Shown here: positions 59,199 to 64,000 of the stretch, piece after piece | Numbering within the stretch: the first letter of the stretch is position 1 | How the letters are laid out: each line of letters begins with the position of its first letter | Origin: Oreocharis arfaki | Taxonomy: Eukaryota; Chordata; Aves; Passeriformes; Paramythiidae | NCBI GenBank assembly: GCA_013398015.1 | Contig: VZRR01003270.1 | Location: 372,001-436,000 of the forward strand | Reading direction: 5' to 3' | DNA length: 64,000 nt | The notes under the pieces: model-generated | Database searches by the model: none | Told to the model about the DNA's origin: nothing | The model's input: only the letters and a program-made list of their open reading frames with translations | Position numbers and translations under genes: made by a program

Positions 59199-59583
59199 TG
59201 ATGCCTTAGGGTTTAGCTTTTATATTTTTCCAATCCTGTACTGCCTGCTGTATAACTCTGAAGTTTCATGTGGCCTGTGAGCTGCTGATCTCTCGTGCTG
59301 GTTTGACATAACAAACCTCTCTGGGTTTGCTCTTCAAGGACACCTTGTTGTCCCAGGCCCCAAAATGTGTAAACTAAAGCCTTTGAAGAGGAGGGGCAAT
59401 GAACCCTGATATGCAAATGGACCAAACTTATGGAAGTGTGAAGAACCTGGGGTCCATTTGGATGGAGCCCTCAGAGGCTTTACACTCCCCAGGTATACCT
59501 TTGAAGGGCCTTCAGAAAAATACCTGCTTTTATTCTCTTATTCTTGTCAAGCCTACTTTTTAGGTAGCCACTTTAAGGCAGCA
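59199..59583 (+). mobile_element. Solo LTR with 4-bp target-site duplication (copy 2 of 2)
   Basis: This 385-bp element starts TGATGCCTTAGGG and ends TTTAAGGCAGCA, flanked by TACC on both sides (59195-59198 and 59584-59587). It shares with the LTR at 40750-41186 the start, the 'AGGACACC' and 'CCCAAAATGTGTAA' blocks, 'CCCTGATATGCAAATGGACC' with its ATGCAAAT octamer (59411-59418), 'AAGTGTGAAGAAC', the 'CTTTGAAGG' block and the U5 end. Unlike copy 1, its TATA box is broken (TTATGGAAG) and its AATAAA signal has become AAAAATA. It is also about 50 bp shorter. It is therefore the more decayed copy. No internal retroviral genes flank it. Confidence 0.9.
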
Positions 59584-60284
59584 TACCCTGCCCCCTGTTT
59601 CCTTGGGATCCTGCAGTAAATTCTCTGCCTTAAGCTGCCATAGCTTCAGTCCCTCAGCGGAGGTTTAACCCACTGCGGGCACCTGCGAAGTGATCCAGTG
59701 GGATCCAGCTGCTGCCCTTCAGTTCCACCAGTGAGCAGTGGCTTTCAGCTGATGCTTTCCTGTTCCACTGCTGATGCAATTGCTTCATCCCTTTAGAAGG
59801 CCTTGAATTAATTTCCGAGGGACTGGGCTCTTCTCATCAGGCTGTGTGTGAACCCCTGACAGTTCTAATGCTGCAAACCCGGACTTGATTCATCATTAGG
59901 CTTTTAAAGAAGATTTCCAAACCTAGCTGCCTGGATTATCTGCAGCCATTGCCAACACTGACACGACAACCTTTAGTAGAAAGGGACACGGTTGGTGTTT
60001 AGCTGTATAAATGAACGAGCATTGCTGTTTCTTCTGTATGAGACTAAAGTCTGGGAAGGGCTTTTTAGTTGCATTGAGTCTGTCTTCAGAAGTACAAAGT
60101 AATTACCTCATTTAAGGTCAGCAAGGTCTCTCTTCAGCTCTCCAGTAGATACAAAAATCACACAAATATTTCGGTACCTGAATGAGAACGTGGTTTGTGG
60201 ATTCAAACCTGGCCATGTGTAACAGGTGCAATTCTTTTACTTTTGACCCGTCAGGCTCTAAGTCCCTCTAAGACATCATTCATT
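59584..60284. other. Unique spacer
   Basis: No gene or recognisable repeat is visible after the target-site duplication TACC at 59584-59587. Confidence 0.5.
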
Positions 60285-60335
60285 TGAAAGATCCTTGTGG
60301 GTCCCTTCCTACCCAGAATATTCTGTGATCTGTGA
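60285..60335 (+). mobile_element. CR1 LINE 3' tail fragment
   Basis: 'AAAGATCCTTGTGGGTCCCT', 'TCCTACCCAGAATATTCTGT' and 'GATCTGTG' match the terminal ~50 bp of CR1, including the ATTCTGTG tail. Upstream similarity is not clear, so this is a severely 5'-truncated or decayed copy on the plus strand. Confidence 0.75.
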
Positions 60336-62409
60336 AAAGTGCTGTTAGTAGTTTTAATACAAAAATGTTTGTACTTGTGTTGTCACATTCCACTAATACA
60401 GCTCAGTGTGTCCACTCCACCACGTGCCTGGTTTGAGCTGAACGTCTTTCATTTTCTGTGATTGCTGGCAGGCTTCTTGGTACCTCTTAGATTAGCTTAG
60501 ATTTACCTAAAGTGCATTTTTTTTAGAGGAAATGGGCTTTTAGTCATAACATAAAGCAGGTATGTGTCCCATGGGTATAAGAAGGGAATCCAGAGCACCC
60601 ATCTTCGAGATACCCCTGGCATCAGTTCTTGCCTTCACCATTGCCTGGTTCTGGACTCTGGGGAAGTCGTTCAAACTGCCATTTCTTGAGTGTGTTTTTG
60701 TATCTGATTCCTCGTGGTTTGTATCCTTCAGATATAAAAGAGAGATGTCTGTTGAGCTCTCCTTCTTTGTCTCTTTGCCAAGGTCTGCCTATTTATCTTG
60801 TCCTTAGTCCTTACTTTTAAACGGGTTACGCTGAGTTTAGATGCAGTGATGTCAAATGGTATTCAGTAAGTAATGTGTAATACTTGTGTAATTTGTGGGA
60901 GCTCTTGAGCAAGAGAAGACAAATTGGCTTTTGCTGTCTTTGTGAGCTAGAAAATCTTACTCTAATGGCTTGTTTCAAAATAGATATTCAGAGAAGTCAG
61001 AGTAAGGAAAAAACTTACTAAATCATGAAACTTCTCTGGCTCCTAATATGGAATATTTTCCTTATAGAGCACTTTCAATTATTTGTCAAAAATCTTTCTA
61101 AATACCCTTAGCAATGGATCTTTTGAACTTGCTGTTGGAAGACTGTTTGATATCATACTAGGACTACTTGTAAAGACAAATTGATGTTTCAGTGAAAGTT
61201 TATCTTTTCATAATTTAATGTCATTACTCGTAGATTTACTACTTCTTGCACAACCCAAAATTCCTCTCCTTTCTTGGTGTTTATAGCCTTCCAGTATTTG
61301 TCATTTCTGGTTGTATTCTTTTTCTTCGTTGTCTTCGAGCCAAGGTCTGCATATTTCATTTTCCTAACATCTTCTTTTAAACCAGCCCCCGGATGTTCTT
61401 GTTTCTCCTCTGCTACTGCTTTAGCTCCATTTTTGTTTAAGTTAATGAGATGTCTCAAAGTGAATGAAATATCCCTGAGTGTTCTAGAGGGAGGGGGACA
61501 GAGTCTCGCAAAACCATTTGACTTCATGGGATTGTGAGAAGGTCAGAAGAGCCCTGAATCCATGTGGGAATTCCCAGATATTCTGTTTATTACAGGATTT
61601 CCCGTGTACATAGAACACCTTGCAAACCAGGATTTTTTTTCTCTGGTTCTGGGCAGCCAGCACTCACAGCTTGCAGAGGCTCCTGATGTACCTGTGCAAG
61701 TAAATTGTGCGTGTGGAGCAGATCTGGTGGGCTGGATTTAGCGGGGAGGCCTGTCTGCACCCTGTCACCTGCTGTGTGAGCACAGCCAGACTTGCTGTCC
61801 TCGCGTGCCTGTCTGGAGCTGCAGAGATGTTTAGTCACAGTTCTGTCATGGGCCACCCAAATCCTTCAGGCAGCCCTTCCTGGTCCTCTGCAAGGGTTGC
61901 TCTGCATGTCTTGAGCCCTGAAGCTCTTTTTCAAGGTGCTTGGAGGGACGGGGACGCTCTTGCAGGCTGTGTGGAAAACCTGGCAGTGACATTTTTGCAC
62001 CTTTGCAATCCACGGAGGAGACACGACCCTCACAGCCCGTCTGTGACACTGGCTAACACCTCTGTATGGAGCTGGTTTGTCTCATGGTTTCCAGTTACCA
62101 TTCCAGCCTTTAAATCCACTTTCTCCTGACTTTTTGATTTCTGATCTAACTTTTTAAACTGTTCTTGTTCTGGTTTACTTTATAACCATGCCATTCTTTG
62201 TCAACAAATCCCTAATTTTTTCTGGAGCAGTGATGAAGATGTTAGGTATAGAGTGGACTAACATACTTCTGTATAATATTCCAGTGAGCTAAGTGTGCAA
62301 ACTTGATGTAGTGCCAAAAAACCAGATTTTGTTTACTGTCATTCAGCCTGCTTTGGCTTTGCTTGATTTTGTTCCCATCCAGATCCAAGCAAATTAATTC
62401 TGTGAGTAA
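60336..62409. other. Gene-free unique sequence
   Basis: Frames reach about 140 codons (61707-62129, +) without recognisable content. A lysine-rich minus-strand frame (61189-61527, 112 codons) has no recognised motif. No RNA gene is supported. Confidence 0.5.
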
Positions 62410-62560
62410 TGTTTCCTGAGATGCTCTGTCAAATGCTTGTGCTTCAGATGCATCATGTGTGCTATATTCCCTACATCCACTAATTTCACAGTTCTGTAGA
62501 AGACACTCAGGTTTTTCTGGCAGTCTCTATTCTTTAGAAACTAGTGCAGCTGAAAATTTT
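62410..62560 (-). mobile_element. Ancient CR1/L3-type reverse-transcriptase fragment
   Basis: On the plus strand the sequence follows the complement of a CR1-clade reverse-transcriptase region: 'CCTGAGATGCTCTGTCAAAT', 'GCTTGTGCTTCAGATGCATC', 'TATATTCCCTACATCCACTA' and 'ATTTCACAGTTCTGTAGAA'. The minus-strand reading keeps the spacing of the Leu-Val-Asp-x-Gly-Asn stretch that normally precedes the LDFSKAFDTV motif, but the motif itself is mutated. It is an old, short remnant, and both ends are approximate. Confidence 0.55.
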
Positions 62561-64000
62561 GTGGCATCATTCTGTAGATTTGAGCTGACTGACTGCGGTC
62601 TGCAAACCTTAGGTTTGTGTTTCATGTGGTCTGCAGGGAATTGTCTGGTCACAAAGTGCAGTCTCTTCCCTTGGACACTAAATTTCATTAGAGGCACTTA
62701 GAGTACATTAAACACATTTCTTAATACTAGTCATGTGTGTGAGCTGCCCTTCTATTTGCCACAGGACTGTGATCACGAATAAAAGGAAAGTGATGTATAT
62801 AATAGAATGAAGAAAGGGTGTTGTGTCTTAATTAGCTTGCATCAAGCTGCTGACCTCCCTCCAGAACAGAAAATACTCTCTGGTAAGAAAGCTCAGCATA
62901 TCTTTGGCCTTTGAAGATGTGCACAGGGAGCTACAAAGGGTTTCCACACCTTTTATATCCACTGCTTTTGCTGGGAATCATTGCAGTTCTCTTTATTCAT
63001 AAAGGAGCTTCTCCATCTGTGTGCTGCCAGCCTTACATGTTCCTCTTTGGGTACTAGAGGGTGGAGAGAATTGTAGCACCACTGTCCTGGCCTCTGGGTG
63101 ATTGGTGTGGAGTCACCTCCCTCCTCGAGTTCTCCTTGCCGCCTGTCTCCTGGTGTTCCCTGCCGAGATGCCATCCTTGTCCTGGTGTTTGTTGCTTCCT
63201 CTTTAATTTTATACTTCCTGTTTTGGTCTGCTCCGGTTTGTTGCCAAACAGAACAAACCAGAGTAATCATCAGAGCAGCTCTGCAGCTTGTGCTTTGCAG
63301 GTGTGTGAGTGCATTTGCTCTTAAAGGGTTCCAGGCATTTGCGTGTTTTCCTGCCCTCTGGAGCCACCTGTGTTTCATGTCCACGTCCTGTGACACCGCT
63401 CCCTTCCTGCCACAGGCCCTGTGCATCTTTCTGCACCTCTAGCTCTTATAGCTCTTGCAGTCTATAGCTCTCATAGTTATCTTTAGCTCTGTAGTTTTGC
63501 ACCCCTGGTTTCCCTCAGAAGCCAGGTTGTTCCCTTGGTCTGTCTGTGCCGGGGCTCCAGGGTTTCCTCCCTTTTGTGAGGGGCCCACAGCTCATTTTTT
63601 TCTCCTTTTTGTGCCCTCCATTTATCATGGAGAGGATCTTTTATCCTCCCAAGTACTTACCTGCTTCATACTGTTTTCCTCTTCCCTTTTCTGTCACAGA
63701 GACTAGAGTGAAGCCTGGCAAAGAGTCGGTGTTATGATCTAGATTTGTCATTTCAGATACTGCAAGTTTTACTCTCTCATACCTTTCCTACATGGTCTGT
63801 ACTTTTAGAATGTGTTCAAGCCTTTGTCATCTGGACCAAAATTGCTCTTTGAATTCTCATATTGCAGAACATAAATACTCTTCATTTTCTTCCCTCCTCT
63901 AATATTCATTCTTACATGTAACGTTTTATTCTATATCCCTCAGGTGGGACAGGGGTTTTTTTGCAAGGTCTATCCCCTGCAAATGAGATTTGTTTTACTT
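62561..64000. other. Gene-free unique sequence to window end
   Basis: Overlapping frames of up to 157 codons on both strands (62953-63426 - and 63098-63442 +) are unrecognisable. A degenerate TAGCTCT repeat lies at 63439-63496. No gene is supported. Confidence 0.5.
63439..63496. repeat. Degenerate TAGCTCT short tandem repeat
   Basis: TAGCTCT occurs exactly at 63440, 63449, 63465 and 63484, with a related TAGTTAT between the last two. Spacing is irregular (9, 16 and 19 bp), so this is a decayed simple repeat. Confidence 0.6.

Noticed and set aside
40750..59583. One large provirus bounded by the two related LTRs
   Set aside because: Each LTR has its own distinct 4-bp target-site duplication, and the 18 kb between them has no retroviral genes.
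60190..60215. tRNA B-box-like stretch (GGATTCAAACC)
   Set aside because: There is no matching A-box at the right distance and no cloverleaf could be formed by eye.

Overview
This window reads as non-coding DNA from a bird, most likely a songbird (passerine). I found no protein-coding gene, exon, tRNA or rRNA that I can support. The bird assignment rests on the repeats. There are CR1 LINE 3' ends with the ATTCTGTG-type tail, an LTR beginning TGTCCTGGTTT (read on the minus strand) of a kind abundant in passerines, and a long avian LTR beginning TGTACTGGG. Two further copies of another LTR family carry intact target-site duplications. Family identities are from memory of such repeats, not from a search.

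Layout. From 1 to about 24 kb the sequence is mostly unique and AT-leaning, with one minus-strand solo LTR (6676-7220), an old CR1 (7600-8200) and a CR1 3' end (15140-15225). A 25-bp minisatellite lies at 24323-24463, and a pair of X-box-like (RFX-type) palindromes at 27830-27871. From 28 to 33 kb there is a repeat cluster: a CR1 3' end, a long solo LTR (29855 to about 30891) and a well-preserved CR1 3' region (32260-32937). From 33 to 52 kb unique sequence resumes, with a probable MIR-like SINE relic (39855-40040), a solo LTR (40750-41186) and an ancient CR1 (44895-45100).

From 52110 to 56066 the same 1.9-kb stretch occurs twice, head to tail, on either side of a single N at 54000. I read this as two unmerged, overlapping contigs (two alleles of one locus) rather than a biological duplication. 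The second copy has an extra 177-bp tandem unit; the single-unit copy looks like a recombinant of the two units. Next comes a 37-unit, 19-bp CpG-rich minisatellite (56403-57105) whose top-strand core contains no adenine. This alone explains the long open frames seen there in all six frames. The last 7 kb is GC-richer and then AT-leaning, with a second member of the 40.7-kb LTR family (59199-59583) and two CR1 fragments.

Nothing here looks like a new enzymatic or defence system. The points most worth a second look are the assembly join, the 19-bp minisatellite and its edge decay, the allelic 177-bp tandem unit, the pair of solo LTRs with 4-bp target-site duplications, and the paired X-box motifs.
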